A DNA stretch of 62,602 nt from Acidimicrobiaceae bacterium (GCA_026713105.1 JAPOPC010000036.1:1-62602); one strand, 5' to 3'; counted from the stretch's first letter, positions 29,047 to 37,239 are shown. Notes: generated from the sequence alone by a model not told the origin. Program-made: numbers and translations.

Positions 29047-29241
29047 CTATGCCTGTGGCGGCGTGAATCGGCGGTAGTCGGCGCCTTCCGTACGCCGTCG
29101 GCGGCGTGTATCCCATGCGCCCCATATCAGCACCACGCCGAGAATGCCAGGGAAGACGATCAGCCCAGTGACGGCCCACAGCACTGCCGCCGCAATGCAC
29201 CAGATGGCCGCGGCAGTCAACAGCCAGCGTCGTAGAGTCAT
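29047..29241 (-). CDS. Small membrane protein, first of the small-gene run
   Basis: A 64-residue protein with two hydrophobic segments (LLTAAAIWCIAAAVLWAVTG and IVFPGILGVVLIWGAW) and a basic C-terminus (DTRRRRRTEG). No family is recognised. ATG 29241 is preceded by TAGCGT and exactly 6 bp, a leaderless promoter, which makes it the natural first gene of the run of small genes down to 27538. Confidence 0.55.
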   Translation of the reverse strand: MTLRRWLLTAAAIWCIAAAVLWAVTGLIVFPGILGVVLIWGAWDTRRRRRTEGADYRRFTPPQA

Positions 29242-29247
29242 GCGCGC

Positions 29248-29253
29248 ACGCTA
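29248..29253 (-). promoter_or_regulatory. TAGCGT -10 element, leaderless, for the small-gene run
   Basis: TAGCGT on the minus strand, exactly 6 bp, then ATG 29241. Confidence 0.5.
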
Positions 29254-29365
29254 GTCACCAGGCGCGAAGGCCAATACATGACAGTACGCAACGCCGGCGC
29301 CGCAATTTCGAGTCGCATGAGCTGCAGGGGGGCAAATTCTCCCCGATGCGGCCGAGGTCCGGCGA

Positions 29366-29371
29366 TACGCT
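29366..29371 (+). promoter_or_regulatory. TACGCT -10 element upstream of ilvE
   Basis: TACGCT places a transcript start near 29378 and so a leader of about 45 nt before GTG 29424. The leader holds a hairpin, gggctc-agcag-gagccc (29383-29399), and the ribosome site ggag at 29415. The hairpin could affect translation but does not resemble a classical leader-peptide attenuator. Confidence 0.4.
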
Positions 29372-29423
29372 GCGAATGTCTTGGGCTCAGCAGGAGCCCC
29401 GAGCAGCATCGAATGGAGTGACG

Positions 29424-30449
29424 GTGACCGAGAAGCCCGACCCGTTCACGGTCCCGTTCGGGACCATCTTCTGCGACTGGATGACAACGGCGCGAGCCGA
29501 CGACGGGCCGTATGTATACGGCGGAGCCGCAGAGCCGTTCGGCGACTTCTCGATCAGCCCTGCTGCCCACGTGCTCCATTACGGCAGCGCTATTTTCGAA
29601 GGGCTGAAGGCGCACCGCCAAGTTGACGGGTCGTTGGCGATCTTCCGGTTGGACCGCCATGTGGACCGCATGGTGTCCAGCGCAGAACGGCTCCGGCTGC
29701 CGTCCATCGACGGCGACGTCCTGCATCAGATGTGCGTCGACGCTGTCGAAGCGAACTCAGGCGAGGTGCCCGACCCGCCTGGATCGCTGTACATCCGACC
29801 GACGCTCATCGGCACCGAGCCCGACATCGGCGCAGCGGCTCGCCCGACCCGCAGCGCGCTGCTGTACGTCGTCAACTGCCCGGTCGGCGACTACTTCAAA
29901 GGCGGGGTCCGGCCGCTGACCTTGCTGGTGGAGACCGAGATTCCCCGCACCGTCCCGCAGTTCGGAATGGTGAAATGCGGCGGCAACTACGCCATGGCGC
30001 TCGCACCCACGCTTGACGCCATGGCCGGCAACGAGGCCATCGATCAGATGCTCTTCGCCACCGGCGGTGACATCACCGAGACAGGGGCTTCCAACTTCTT
30101 CCTGGTCGACGACGAGCGGGTCGTGACCCGTCATCTCGATGAGTCGTTTCTCCACGGCGTCACCCGAGCGTCAGTGATCGAGCTCGCCGCATCGTTGGGT
30201 TACGAGGTCGAAGAGCGCTCGATCGACCCCGACGAGCTAGTGGACTGGGCGGAGCGAGGAGAGGCGTTTCTGTCGGGGACGGCCGCCGTGCTCGCGCCGG
30301 TCGGCACGATCCTGTACGAAGGCAAGACGCTCACCGTCGGCGACGGGCAGCCAGGGTCCAACACGATGCGGCTGCGCCAGGCGCTGGTCGACATCCAGAT
30401 CGGCGCTGCGCCTGATCCGTTCGGCTGGCGCACTCCCGTCAAGGGCTGA
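29424..30449 (+). CDS. ilvE: Branched-chain amino acid aminotransferase
   Basis: PLP enzyme of fold type IV interconverting valine, leucine and isoleucine with their oxoacids; 341 aa. The catalytic lysine is in FGMVKCGGNYA. Other family segments are VLHYGSAIFEGLKAHR, SLYIRPTLIGTE, DITETGASNFFLV and HGVTRASVIELA. GTG 29424, with ggag 5 bp upstream, is preferred; the frame is open back to 29346. The HD-domain gene follows after 5 bp, suggesting cotranscription. Confidence 0.9.
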   Translation: MTEKPDPFTVPFGTIFCDWMTTARADDGPYVYGGAAEPFGDFSISPAAHVLHYGSAIFEGLKAHRQVDGSLAIFRLDRHVDRMVSSAERLRLPSIDGDVLHQMCVDAVEANSGEVPDPPGSLYIRPTLIGTEPDIGAAARPTRSALLYVVNCPVGDYFKGGVRPLTLLVETEIPRTVPQFGMVKCGGNYAMALAPTLDAMAGNEAIDQMLFATGGDITETGASNFFLVDDERVVTRHLDESFLHGVTRASVIELAASLGYEVEERSIDPDELVDWAERGEAFLSGTAAVLAPVGTILYEGKTLTVGDGQPGSNTMRLRQALVDIQIGAAPDPFGWRTPVKG

Positions 30450-30454
30450 AAGCC

Positions 30455-31048
30455 ATGGGCAGCCAAGACGACGACCGCATCGTCTCTTGGACTGCGATGG
30501 AGCACGGGACGGCCGACGACTACGAATTCTTGGACCGCCAGCATTATGCGCACGCCCGAACCGGATTAGTCGACAACCTGCTCGACATCTTGAGGTGCTT
30601 GCGCGGTCCCACGCTGGGCTACCAGATCGACCGCTATGACCATTCCCTGCAGTCGGCGACCCGGGCCCTGCGCAACGGCGAATCGACCGACCTCGTGGCT
30701 GCGGCCCTGCTGCACGACATCGGTGACGCATTTGCGCCCGAGAATCACAGCGCCGCTGCCGCCGCAGTCCTGCAGCCCTACGTCGACGAGCGGACCCACT
30801 GGGTAGTCGCGCATCACGGACTCTTTCAGGGCTATTACTACTTCCACCACCTCGGCGGCGACCGCAACGCCCGTGAGCGGTACCGGGAGTCTCCGCATTA
30901 CGACGCCTGCCTGGATTTCTGCGAGAACTACGACCAGAACTGCTTCGACCCGAACTACCCCAACCTGGCCGCGGAGGACTTCCGTCCCCTGCTCGAAGAG
31001 GTATTCAGCCGCCCCTCACAAGTCCCCGCCACCGCGCCGCTGCGCTGA
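30455..31048 (+). CDS. HD-domain protein (predicted phosphohydrolase, COG4341-like)
   Basis: A 197-residue HD-superfamily protein. Metal ligands are in YDHSLQSATRAL, LLHDIGDAFAPENH and VAHHGLF. The tail (YDQNCFDPNYPNLAAEDF) is shared with predicted HD phosphohydrolases; the same superfamily branch includes mixed-valent diiron oxygenases of the PhnZ/MIOX kind, so oxygenase chemistry is an alternative. It is probably cotranscribed with ilvE. Substrate unknown. Confidence 0.75.
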   Translation: MGSQDDDRIVSWTAMEHGTADDYEFLDRQHYAHARTGLVDNLLDILRCLRGPTLGYQIDRYDHSLQSATRALRNGESTDLVAAALLHDIGDAFAPENHSAAAAAVLQPYVDERTHWVVAHHGLFQGYYYFHHLGGDRNARERYRESPHYDACLDFCENYDQNCFDPNYPNLAAEDFRPLLEEVFSRPSQVPATAPLR

Positions 31049-31093
31049 ACCCGCGCCGCGGCGCATCGCCGGGTGCGGTGATGCCGGTCCGCG

Positions 31094-31483
31094 TCACCAG
31101 AGAGTGGCGACAGGGAATTCCTCGAACGCCCGGTCCCTCGTGACGAGCGTCAACGACTCGATCTCGGCTTGCGCTGCCAGCATCCGGTCGAACGGATCCT
31201 TGTGCGCGGCCTCGTAGCTGCCAGCCCTGAGTGCCTGCTCGTGTATGACGGGAAGGTGCAGAAAGCCGTCTGCGGTTACTGATGCGCCGAAATGGGGAAC
31301 GAGCCCGCTGAATTCGCCGAGTCGGCCCATTCTTGACTTGGTCGCCATCTCCCATGCGCTCACCGCGCTCGCGAACACATGAGCATCTGGATCGGAGATC
31401 GCATCGCGAGCGACTGGTGAGAGCGATGGATGATCGGTCCACCACCACAGCAGCGCAGGTGTGTCGAGCAAGAGGTCGTTCAT
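31094..31483 (-). CDS. vapC: PIN-domain toxin, VapC type
   Basis: A 129-residue PIN-domain RNase, the toxin half of a type II toxin-antitoxin pair. Acidic active-site residues are seen in LLLDTPALLWW, SAVSAWEMATKS, KDPFDRMLAAQA and LVTRDRAFEEF. The ATG overlaps the antitoxin stop by 4 bp (31480-31483). Likely targets are tRNA or rRNA, not defined by sequence. Confidence 0.88.
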   Translation of the reverse strand: MNDLLLDTPALLWWWTDHPSLSPVARDAISDPDAHVFASAVSAWEMATKSRMGRLGEFSGLVPHFGASVTADGFLHLPVIHEQALRAGSYEAAHKDPFDRMLAAQAEIESLTLVTRDRAFEEFPVATLW

Positions 31484-31722
31484 TCACCCTCCCACAAAGC
31501 GAGTTCATCGTCTGGCAAGGGGTCGAAGAACTCGGGCGGGATCTTCAGCCCGCGGAATCTACCCGGCATCCGTCGAGTCGCCGCCGGCACGTACGGCACC
31601 AGACGGGCGCAGGGCTTACCTGCCCGCGCAATCACGATCTCCTCGCCCGCCTCAACCCGGCTGAGGAGCTTCGACAGGTGCGTCTTCGCCTCATGTACAT
31701 TCACGAAAGATGAAGATTCCAT
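31480..31722 (-). CDS. vapB: Phd/YefM-type antitoxin
   Basis: An 80-residue antitoxin. The N-terminal DNA-binding half is seen at VNVHEAKTHLSKLLSRVEAG and EEIVIARAGKPCARLVPY; the C-terminal half (FRGLKIPPEFFDPLPDDELA) would wrap and inhibit VapC. ATG 31722 overlaps a perfect TATAAT on the minus strand (31721-31726); if that is the real -10, translation would start at the internal GTG 31704. A palindrome 50 bp upstream is the probable operator. Confidence 0.85.
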   Translation of the reverse strand: MESSSFVNVHEAKTHLSKLLSRVEAGEEIVIARAGKPCARLVPYVPAATRRMPGRFRGLKIPPEFFDPLPDDELALWEGE

Positions 31723-31771
31723 TATATTTCAGCCTTTGCAAGTTATTTTCGTCACGCCGATGAGACCAAAC

Positions 31772-31792
31772 TTAGTCTAGTGACTAGACTAA
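31772..31792. promoter_or_regulatory. 21-bp perfect palindrome, probable VapBC operator
   Basis: Arms TTAGTCTAG (31772-31780) and CTAGACTAA (31784-31792) are perfect inverted copies around a 3-bp centre. The site lies 50 bp upstream of the antitoxin start in a markedly AT-rich patch. This is the size and place expected of a toxin-antitoxin autoregulatory site. Confidence 0.6.
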
Positions 31793-31865
31793 TACGGATA
31801 AGCAACGGTTGATCCACGCACCAGGCACACGAACAGGACGCGTCGCACCCTTCGGACCGATCTGC

Positions 31866-31957
31866 ATTCCCGCAACGCGCTATGGACGACTCCCAGAACG
31901 CACTGTAAACCATTCCCGAAACGCGCTATAAATGATTCCCGAAACGCGCTATTGTTG
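31866..31957. repeat. 23-bp tandem repeat array, 4 units plus a degenerate fifth
   Basis: Units begin at 31866, 31889, 31912 and 31935, each 23 bp, with core attcccgaaacgcgctat. Units 3 and 4 match over 18 bases; units 1 and 2 differ at a few positions. A fifth, eroded unit begins at 31958. There are no spacers, so this is not CRISPR. The last unit contains TATTGT (31950-31955), the likely -10 of the ATPase gene, so a protein bound to the array would block or recruit polymerase. Confidence 0.85.
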
Positions 31958-31990
31958 ACTCGCAACGTGCCGGGCGAGGAATTCAGCGAA

Positions 31991-33271
31991 ATGCCGGAAC
32001 TACACGCGAAGCTCACCATGCCTGGCTACTTGCCGCGCGTCGCCGACTTCCAGATCGAGGCAGCTCTTCGGCGGCGTGGCGCGGTGCTGATCGAAGGCGC
32101 TAGGGGTTGTGGCAAGACGTGGACGGGTCGCAACCATGCCCGGAGCGAAGCCAGATTCGATGTCGAGGCCATGCGCCTGCTCGCCGCGGCCGACCCGGCC
32201 TCGGCATTAGCCGGTGACGTCCCGCGCCTGTTAGATGAGTGGCAGAACGCCCCAGGTATCTGGAACCCAGTCCGGCGCGAGTGCGACGACAGGGCACAGC
32301 CGGGGCAGTTCATCTTGACGGGCTCGGCCAACCCCACCGATGATCTCACGCGGCACACCGGAACCGGCCGTGTGGGTCGGGTCGTGATGAGAACCATGTC
32401 GCTCTACGAGTCGGGAGCCTCTGGGGGCACAATCTCCCTGCGCGGGCTCTTCAATGGTGAGCAGCAGTCGTCACTGCCGACTCCCGGCGTCGCGCTGAGC
32501 GACATTGTGCGGCACCTTGTCACTGGCGGCTGGCCTGGCAGCCTCTCGTTGGACCATGAGAACGCTCGTCTGTCGGTCGGTGACTACATCGACGAGATCA
32601 CGCGAGTGGATGTCCCACAAGCGAGCGGTGTCCAGCACAACCCGGCAGCGGTGCAACGACTGTTGCGCTCACTGGCGCGAAATGTGGCCACTGAGGCCCG
32701 TGAGTCGAAACTGGCGGCGGAAATGGACGGTGAGACGCTCGGCCGGAGCACCGTTGGGGCGTATCTGGATGCACTGCGGCGCATCTTCGTAGTGGAGGAT
32801 CAGCCCGCATGGTCGGTGACACTGCGGTCTCGGGCATCGTTGCGCAAGCAGGCGAAGCGGCACTTCGTCGACCCATCTCTGGCGGCCTTCCTGCTGCGCG
32901 CCTCGCCGCAACGGTTGCTGGCAGATCCTGAGACGCTCGGTCTGCTCTTCGAATCGATGGTTGTCAGGGACCTGCGCGTGTACAGCGCACCGCTGGGCGC
33001 CGAGATCTTTCACTACCGGGACGACACTGGCTTGGAGATCGATGCAGTCATCGAGCGCCAAGATGGCGCTTGGATTGCTGCGGAGGTGAAGCTGAGTCCC
33101 GCGGCCGAGGTTGTGGACCGCGCCGCGGTCTCACTGCTGCGGCTGCGGGACAAGATCGCGGCACGCCGCGCTCAAGACATGGTCGGCCTGATGGTGGTGA
33201 CGTCGGTCGGCGCCGCGTACCGCCGGCCCGACGGTGTGCACGTAGTTCCCATCATCCAGCTCGGTCCGTAG
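31991..33271 (+). CDS. DUF4143-type ATPase (copy 1)
   Basis: A 426-residue protein with an N-terminal AAA-type ATPase domain and a C-terminal DUF4143 region. Walker A is IEGARGCGKTW; Walker B is LLDEWQNAP; a sensor-like ILTGSANPT follows. The C-terminus has GLEIDAVIERQDGAW then AAEVKLS, a D...ExK pattern like PD-(D/E)XK nucleases. ATG 31991 has gagga 10 bp upstream; GTG 31967 and TTG 31952 are other choices. A 23-bp repeat array lies over its promoter. The cellular role of this family is not established; a DNA-related or defence role is inference. A paralogue lies at 47.1 kb. Confidence 0.82.
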   Translation: MPELHAKLTMPGYLPRVADFQIEAALRRRGAVLIEGARGCGKTWTGRNHARSEARFDVEAMRLLAAADPASALAGDVPRLLDEWQNAPGIWNPVRRECDDRAQPGQFILTGSANPTDDLTRHTGTGRVGRVVMRTMSLYESGASGGTISLRGLFNGEQQSSLPTPGVALSDIVRHLVTGGWPGSLSLDHENARLSVGDYIDEITRVDVPQASGVQHNPAAVQRLLRSLARNVATEARESKLAAEMDGETLGRSTVGAYLDALRRIFVVEDQPAWSVTLRSRASLRKQAKRHFVDPSLAAFLLRASPQRLLADPETLGLLFESMVVRDLRVYSAPLGAEIFHYRDDTGLEIDAVIERQDGAWIAAEVKLSPAAEVVDRAAVSLLRLRDKIAARRAQDMVGLMVVTSVGAAYRRPDGVHVVPIIQLGP

Positions 33272-33294
33272 TGTCCCGGTGGGGGCTGGGTGTC

Positions 33295-33381
33295 GAGCAC
33301 GACTTCCTCGCCTCCGTCAACACGCCTGAGCAGCTTCGAGAAATGCGTCTTGGCTGCATGAACGTTGACCACTTCAGTCAT
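33295..33381 (-). pseudogene. Truncated Phd-type antitoxin
   Basis: ATG 33381 with a good ribosome site (gaaggg) opens a frame whose first 29 residues (TEVVNVHAAKTHFSKLLRRV and GGEEVVL) closely match the intact antitoxin at 31480. Likeness stops at about 33295 and the frame then runs on antisense into the 3' end of the ATPase gene as far as 33172. The toxin-binding half is gone and no toxin gene remains. The breakpoint is within about 25 bp of the ATPase stop, suggesting the ATPase module arrived here by insertion or recombination. Confidence 0.65.
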
Positions 33382-33451
33382 TGACTGCCCTTCCCTGTCG
33401 AGTCGCGTCGCTGTTGAGTTTCCAGTCTGGAGGACCAGGCGGTTCTCAGTC

Positions 33452-36109
33452 TTACGCCAGGCGCGGCGACATCGGCGGGCTGACCACCGTGGCATTCCCA
33501 ACGTGGGCATAGCGGCCCGGCGTGCACGTGAGGATGATCACTTGGCAGTGTTCGCTGGCACTGTTGATCGCGGCACCCATGCCTCGTAATCGGGATGGAT
33601 CGCTCCAGCCGAGAGCGTCGTCAAGGATCACCGGCGCGCCGCTGCCGTCGGGGCTGACGATCGACGCACAGGCCAATCGAGCGATGATTCCCAGCTGCTC
33701 TTGTGCACCGGTGCTGAGCTGGTTCACGCCAAGTGTGATGCCGCCGAGCGTGCGGCGCGAAACTGCCAGCGCATCGTTCACGTCGACCGCGAATGAGGTG
33801 TCGTAGACGATGCGCCCGTACTGCTCGATGCGTTGCTTGAACGGCGCGATGTACCGCTGACGTGCTTCGCTACGCCGGCGCTCGAAAACCTGGTGAAGCA
33901 GCCTCGCGGCCTCCGCCCTGTCCCGGAGGCTGCGGTCCTGTGCGATGCAACGATCCCGGTTGCTGCAGGCGGCGTCGAGCTGGGCGCCGAGACCCTTCTC
34001 GCCTCGAAGATCGAGGCTGATCTGCAGGGCTCTCAGGTCGTCACGGTTTTTCGACAACGCTGCCCTTGCCCGTTCCAATGCTTGCCCAGCATTAGACAGT
34101 CGGTCGCGCAACGAGCCGATGTCGAGTTTCTTTAGCTGCCTCCGAGAGGCGTCTCGGTCGGTTCGAGCTGCCCGCTCCGTCTCTTGCGCCGCGGCGACAC
34201 GCTGACCGAGCACTGCGTCGGCGAGCTGTGCCCTGGCAGTCTCCAGCTTTTGCGTTGCGCTCGCGGTGGCTGTGTCGGCGGCCGCGATAGTTGCTGTCAA
34301 GGCGGCGTGGTCGATTTCTTCCCTATGCAGTGCCTTTTGCGCGCTTTCGAGAATTGTCACGGCGGAGTCAAGAGCTGATTTCGCGCGTTTCAGTTCGTCC
34401 CGCAGGTCGAGCGCAGCTCGAAGCGCAGTGTCGTGGTCGGGCGGCAGGGCAACGTCAGCAGTGCGCTCGTTCGGGTAGGCGGCGACTCGCGCAGAGAGCC
34501 GTTCGGCCTTGCTGGCCAGATCATCAACGGTCAAGTCGTCGAGGTCGCGTTCGATGTCGTCGCGCGCTCGGCCGAGCTTGCGCGAGGCGGCATCACGGCG
34601 CTCAAGTGCGTCGCGGGCTTCGGCGAGATTGGCCACTCCGACCTCGTCACAGAGCATGCGCAACGCTGCTTCGGCTTCGACACGCTTGCTGCTGAGTTGG
34701 CGTGACTCGTTCCCAGCGGTCACGGTGATCTTCAGCGAATCTGGGACGACAATCTCGGCAGAATCGACGACGTCGGTGACCTGCTCGTCGCCCTCTCGCA
34801 TATGCAGGGCAACACCGTCGACGATGACTTCGACATCACTCAGGCCGGTGGTCACGACCGTCGCCGAGCCAGCGTCTGCCGCAGCCTGTGCCTCGATGAC
34901 GGCCTGCTGGGCGGCTTCAATCTGTGTGACGTCTTCGCTGTCGAGTTGTACAGATTCGATGACGGCGTTGGCGGCGTCGAGTCGCTCTTGCGCTGCTGCG
35001 ACACGCTCGTGACGCGCTCTGAGGTGCCTGGCTTCGATGATCTGTCGCAGGTGCTCACTGTCACGGTCTGCCAGCGCGCTTGCCCGCTGGATCTGGTCGA
35101 AGTATTCCCGTGCTGTCCGGTGAGCAGCCTCAGCCTCGTCGTAGTGCCGTTGGGCTGCGGCTAAAGCCGGCGCGGCTTTCTCGGCCCGGGCCCTGAGCTC
35201 GGCTGCTTCTTGCCGATATCGCGCGTCCTCGTTGACGAGGTCTGTCCGTGCTTCATGGTCGGCCCGTGCACGCGCCGCCTCGGTCTTCAGCCGCTCCAAC
35301 TCAGATTCAAGCTGGCTGAGCTCGCCCTCGACCTCCTCGGCTGCGTCTACCTGCCGCTGGCACTCGTCTCGGGCCTCTTCGGCTTGGAGCACGAGCTGCT
35401 GCAGGCGTTCCGTGTCCGAGGCCAGTCGCGTTGCCCGCTCGGCGTCTGCTTCGACTTCAGCAAGCTGCTGGGTCAACGACGCCACATCGGCCTCAGCCTC
35501 GGCCACGCTTCTTTGCGAGTCGGAAAGGATTGTCTTGCGCTTGCCCTTCGGCGTCCAGTAGATGTCGCGTTCGGCGGTGATCGCCTGCCAGATCCCGTCG
35601 TGACTGTCGCTGTCGCCGACGGCTCCTGCGGCGGTGTCCAGCGCAGCGCCGAGATCGGTGTCGACGAAAGAAGGCAACGCCAACTCGGTTCCTTGTCGGA
35701 CTTGGAGTGCCCGAAGCAAGCCGGTGTCAAGAGTCTCTGACAGGATCGACTGCACGCGTTCGTGGGCTTCATCGCCGGTGAGTTGTTCGCGTCGTGGCGC
35801 GGAGATGTCGAGTGTGGTCATGCCTCTGCGCCCCCACCGCTTGGCGAAGACGAACCGGTACGGCCCAGTTGAGATTTCGGCCTCGACTTCGGGATCGGCG
35901 TCACGATGTACGGGTCTGACCGCCTTGACGCGTCGATCACCAGAACGGTCCTTGAAGCGTTCGTCGAGGAGCAAGTCGAGCGCCTCGACGAGGCTGGTCT
36001 TGCCAGCCTCGTTGTCGCCTTCGATCACGGTGACTCCGCACTCGTCGAACGTCACTTCGGCAAGATCGACGCCTCTGTAGTTCGTGAGCGTGATGCGCTG
36101 AATCCTCAT
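33452..36109 (-). CDS. SbcC/YhaN-like coiled-coil ATPase
   Basis: An SMC/Rad50-type ATPase, 885 aa. Walker A is EGDNEAGKTSLVEAL near residue 35; long heptad-rich coiled coils follow on each side of a central globular part (around SDVEVIVDGVALHMREG); the signature LSTGAQEQLGIIARLA and Walker B PVILDDALGWSD are near the C-terminus. The ATG overlaps the stop of the upstream phosphoesterase gene, so the two form an Mre11-Rad50-like nuclease complex, probably acting on DNA ends or protein-blocked DNA. It is shorter than typical SbcC and closer in layout to YhaN. Confidence 0.85.
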   Translation of the reverse strand: MRIQRITLTNYRGVDLAEVTFDECGVTVIEGDNEAGKTSLVEALDLLLDERFKDRSGDRRVKAVRPVHRDADPEVEAEISTGPYRFVFAKRWGRRGMTTLDISAPRREQLTGDEAHERVQSILSETLDTGLLRALQVRQGTELALPSFVDTDLGAALDTAAGAVGDSDSHDGIWQAITAERDIYWTPKGKRKTILSDSQRSVAEAEADVASLTQQLAEVEADAERATRLASDTERLQQLVLQAEEARDECQRQVDAAEEVEGELSQLESELERLKTEAARARADHEARTDLVNEDARYRQEAAELRARAEKAAPALAAAQRHYDEAEAAHRTAREYFDQIQRASALADRDSEHLRQIIEARHLRARHERVAAAQERLDAANAVIESVQLDSEDVTQIEAAQQAVIEAQAAADAGSATVVTTGLSDVEVIVDGVALHMREGDEQVTDVVDSAEIVVPDSLKITVTAGNESRQLSSKRVEAEAALRMLCDEVGVANLAEARDALERRDAASRKLGRARDDIERDLDDLTVDDLASKAERLSARVAAYPNERTADVALPPDHDTALRAALDLRDELKRAKSALDSAVTILESAQKALHREEIDHAALTATIAAADTATASATQKLETARAQLADAVLGQRVAAAQETERAARTDRDASRRQLKKLDIGSLRDRLSNAGQALERARAALSKNRDDLRALQISLDLRGEKGLGAQLDAACSNRDRCIAQDRSLRDRAEAARLLHQVFERRRSEARQRYIAPFKQRIEQYGRIVYDTSFAVDVNDALAVSRRTLGGITLGVNQLSTGAQEQLGIIARLACASIVSPDGSGAPVILDDALGWSDPSRLRGMGAAINSASEHCQVIILTCTPGRYAHVGNATVVSPPMSPRLA

Positions 36110-37239
36110 TGTGCGGACCTCGTCAGGCGATGCAGCAGCGCAGTCGCGTTCTGGGCCCGGACTGCTTCCGCGGGGTCGGATGACTGGGCTAGTTCACGCA
36201 AGTCGCCCAGTGCGTCGTTCGCGAAGCCCGCAAGCCCAAGCGTGGAAATCTCGGCGTCGTCGGGGACGACAACTAGATCCGATCTTCGTTCCCACGTCTC
36301 GAGAGCCGCAAGCGAGTCGGCGAAGTGATCGAGCAAGCGGTCGAGGCGCTCCTTTTGATCGAGCGAGACCGAGCCGACGAGTGACAGCTTGACGACAGTC
36401 CGCTGCTTGTCTTCGAGTGCGTCGAGCCACTGTTGCAATGAGTCGATATCTGTATCCGACGAGAGATGACACTGGTGCTGTCGGAAACGCCATTTGCCTA
36501 CGCTGCGTGGCGCGACCTCGATTCGTCCCGGCTCGAGTTCAACCACGAGGACATTTCCTGGATCTTCCTCGCGGTAGTCGGTTGGCTCGGGCGCACCTGA
36601 GTACCAGACACGACCAGTCGTGCCCTCGTTGGTCGTGGAGTGGCGATCGCCGAGCGCGACATAGTGGACTTCGTCTGCCTCAATACGCGCCTCCAATCGC
36701 TCCAGCGAAATGAGGGCAGGATCAGATGCGTCGGGTGAACGATTGTCGAGTGCGCCGTGGCCGACGATGATGCGAAGCGCGGCAGGCGGCGCAGCGGCTG
36801 CGCACGCCTGATCTACCAAGTCTTGAAGTGGGCGTTTGGAGGTCCATGGCGCACCAACCAACTCGATGCCGTCAGCTACCGGCAGCGGCTCAGAATCCTC
36901 CAACACGACAACATTCGGCAGTCTGCGTTCGCGAAACGTATTTGAGCGGAAGATCGAGGCGGCATCCAACGGATCGTGATTTCCAGGCACGAGGTAGAAA
37001 GTCACCTCCGGCGTGGCGGCCATCGCATCGAGGGCGCGGGCGAGCACTTGGCGGTCGATCTGGTTCGACTCGAAGACGTCGCCGGATACGACGACGAAAT
37101 CACATTCCTCGTCGACTGCTAGCTGGCCGATGTTGCCAACGGCGTCGATCCGCGCCTGGCTGAACCTCGACTGGGCTTCGCCGTCGAGAAAGTGACGTGT
37201 CATCCCGAGCTGCCAGTCGGCCGTGTGAATGAACTTCAT
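36106..37239 (-). CDS. SbcD/YhaO-like metallophosphoesterase nuclease
   Basis: An Mre11-family calcineurin-like phosphoesterase, 377 aa. Metal and catalytic motifs in order: HTADWQLGM, VVSGDVFE, LVPGNHDP, IVGHGALDN and VALGDRHST. The first motif has Gln where the classical DxH has His. The C-terminal part would contact the SbcC-like partner encoded by the overlapping next gene. TACCGT lies 8 bp before ATG 37239. Confidence 0.85.
   Translation of the reverse strand: MKFIHTADWQLGMTRHFLDGEAQSRFSQARIDAVGNIGQLAVDEECDFVVVSGDVFESNQIDRQVLARALDAMAATPEVTFYLVPGNHDPLDAASIFRSNTFRERRLPNVVVLEDSEPLPVADGIELVGAPWTSKRPLQDLVDQACAAAAPPAALRIIVGHGALDNRSPDASDPALISLERLEARIEADEVHYVALGDRHSTTNEGTTGRVWYSGAPEPTDYREEDPGNVLVVELEPGRIEVAPRSVGKWRFRQHQCHLSSDTDIDSLQQWLDALEDKQRTVVKLSLVGSVSLDQKERLDRLLDHFADSLAALETWERRSDLVVVPDDAEISTLGLAGFANDALGDLRELAQSSDPAEAVRAQNATALLHRLTRSAQ

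Noticed and set aside
29383..29424. Leader-peptide attenuator for ilvE
   Set aside because: There is a hairpin in the leader but no short frame rich in Leu, Ile or Val codons and no alternative terminator stem.
30455..31048. Assignment of the HD protein as PhnZ paired with the TauD-like gene as PhnY
   Set aside because: The two genes are 5 kb apart, in different transcripts, and the HD protein tail differs from what I recall of PhnZ.
31866..31957. Possible CRISPR array
   Set aside because: The repeats are directly adjacent with no spacers, there are only four to five units, and no cas gene is present.
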